Shown here piece by piece: positions 33,061 to 34,144 of a stretch of 34,144 bases of DNA (its first letter is position 1; every line of letters starts with the position of its first letter). Under the pieces are notes generated by a model. It ran no database searches. It had not been told where the DNA came from and worked only from the letters and a program-made list of their open reading frames with translations. This DNA is from Alkalicoccus luteus (GTDB lineage: Bacteria; Bacillota; Bacilli; Bacillales; Salisediminibacteriaceae), in the NCBI RefSeq assembly GCF_012034335.1, contig NZ_JAATHJ010000037.1:1-34144 (forward strand), given 5' to 3'. Both the position numbers and the translations under genes were made by a program.

Positions 33061-34023
33061 TTAGGCAGCTTCCTGTGTGTCTCTGAAATGCGGAATGTCA
33101 CGAATCATGCGTTCTTCATCGAAATCACACTGTCTTGTCCCGATCACAAAAAAGATACGTAACAGTTTGCCACAAAGGGCAATCAGCGACTGTTTACCGG
33201 TCAAAGGATTATCAGGCCGGTTTCGATAATAGTCATGCAGTTTCTTAAAGGCTGAATTTTTAGATGACAACGGCATGGCAACGCGGAACAACAGGGCTCT
33301 GAGTTTTCTTCTTCCCCGCTTGGAAATCCTGGTTTGACCTTTGTGAGTACCGGATTCATTTCGTCGCAGATTGAGTCCCGCTAACTTAAGTAATTGGCGT
33401 GGATCATCATAGTTGTTCAAATCACCAACTTCTGCGAAAAAACCGGCAACGGTCATTGCTCCGACCCCTTTCATGGCAAGCATCTGCTTAGTGCCTGGAA
33501 TCGGTTCGATCAGTTCATTGAGCTCCTCTTCGAGGAGAGATAGTTCTTGACCCAGTTCATGATATTCCTGAAGCAAAAGGGCCAATTCACGCTTCGCCAT
33601 CCGACTGCCGGTCCGGATCCCAATGGACGTTGAAGCAGCTTCCTTCAGGGCACGCACGCGTTTCAAGCCAACCGCCCGTGAAGCGCCTTTTTTCATTTCG
33701 TCCAGAATGGTTTTATCGTTCATCCCAGCTAATTCGTTTGGCAAGAGGTTCATCTCCAGAATCTGAAGAGCCGCTTTTCCTTCCCAGTCTTTAAAGACAT
33801 CTGTGAATTCAGGGAAATAGCGATCGAACCAGTTTTGGATCTTTGCCTTGATGCGATTGTGGCGCTCCGTGAGCCAACCATGGACATTCATCCCCTGACG
33901 CAGCTCTGCATAGACATGATCAGGCAGCACCGGCTCGGAGAACCGGCCATCTTTCACGAGCTGTGCGATGACTTTGGCATCTTTCACATCGTTTTTCGAA
34001 GGGGAATTATCATCAAGTGGTCT
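33061..34023 (-). pseudogene. IS110-family transposase, truncated at its 5' end
   Basis: C-terminal ~320 residues of an IS110-type DEDD transposase. The frame opens after a TGA at 34024-34026 with LDDNSPSKNDVKDAKVIAQL, a conserved internal motif of the family, so about 70-100 N-terminal residues with the first acidic catalytic residues are missing. The C-terminal Transposase_20 region is clear: AMKGVGAMTVAGFFAEVGDL, LAGLNLRRNESGTHKGQT and SKRGRRKLRALLF, including the conserved catalytic-Ser region. Similarity ends near 34018. A GTG at 33985-33987 could start a shorter protein, but an active enzyme is not expected. Confidence 0.85.
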
Positions 34024-34144
34024 TCAGTCAAGAAAAGAGACGGTGAGAAAAGTGACAGTTGATTTTGGAGCCGGCTCCCTTCGGGGTTCTGGAGAGCGGT
34101 GTCTCATTTTGCTTCTCGTGGACCCGTTTCAAACGCGCTTATGA
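34024..34144. other. Right-edge sequence upstream of the truncated transposase
   Basis: 121 bp that do not continue the IS110 frame. It contains a perfect 12-bp palindrome GGAGCCGGCTCC (34067-34078). No gene is recognised before the window ends. Confidence 0.4.

Noticed and set aside
1765-34023. Composite transposon formed by the ISL3 and IS110 elements
   Set aside because: The mer element has its own matching ends and target duplication. The IS110 remnant is unrelated and truncated.
34018-34030. GGTCTTCAG at the right edge as a second ISL3-type end
   Set aside because: Only the first nine bases resemble the ISL3 inverted repeat. The rest does not match and no target duplication can be seen before the window ends.

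Overview
The window looks like chromosomal DNA of a low-to-mid GC Gram-positive bacterium of the Bacillaceae, probably a halophilic or alkaliphilic one. The reasons are strong AGGAGG-type ribosome binding sites, frequent GTG starts, lipoproteins and LysM proteins of Bacillus type, and many acidic (Glu/Asp-rich) proteins. The genus is inference. No rRNA, tRNA or CRISPR array is seen.

Left end (1-6066): a truncated gene start and a cluster of ~20-bp degenerate repeats lie beside a CobW-type GTPase gene. An alpha/beta hydrolase gene with an Asp-type nucleophile follows, cut in two by a complete mobile element. The element spans 1765-5629 (3865 bp). It has ISL3-like terminal inverted repeats and a perfect 8-bp target duplication (CCTTTTTT). 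It carries an ISL3-family transposase plus merR and merA behind a mercury-type promoter with a 20-bp spacer. Removing the element and one target copy restores the hydrolase reading frame exactly (277 codons). This is the most notable system in the window: a small mercury-resistance transposon in which merR, merA and the transposase all read in one direction.

Middle (6059-23638): ordinary accessory and housekeeping genes, mostly single genes or short operons. They include a LuxR-type regulator, flavodoxin, HIT protein, phospholipase D-like protein, a DapA-like aldolase with a LysE-type exporter, a lipoprotein, an alpha/beta hydrolase, a methyltransferase coupled to an unknown protein, a NylA-like amidase, an NAD-dependent epimerase, an FAD amine oxidase-like protein, a GNAT acetyltransferase and a membrane-anchored serine beta-lactamase-like hydrolase. 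A decayed fragment resembling a vanadium haloperoxidase lies at 17602-17838. Two very small genes (43 and 59 codons) were found by hand at 7877-8008 and 20216-20395.

Right part (23709-34144): an RDD membrane protein, then four unknown membrane proteins (24408-27120). A ~45-bp sequence occurs twice around this group. Next come an alpha/beta hydrolase overlapping a lipoprotein gene, a small conserved-looking protein, a triple-LysM protein, a second cluster of the left-end type of repeat, a P2-type cation ATPase lacking the usual calcium-pump Asp in M6, and a 5'-truncated IS110-family transposase with a long non-coding tail. Strong hairpin terminators separate most convergent gene pairs.
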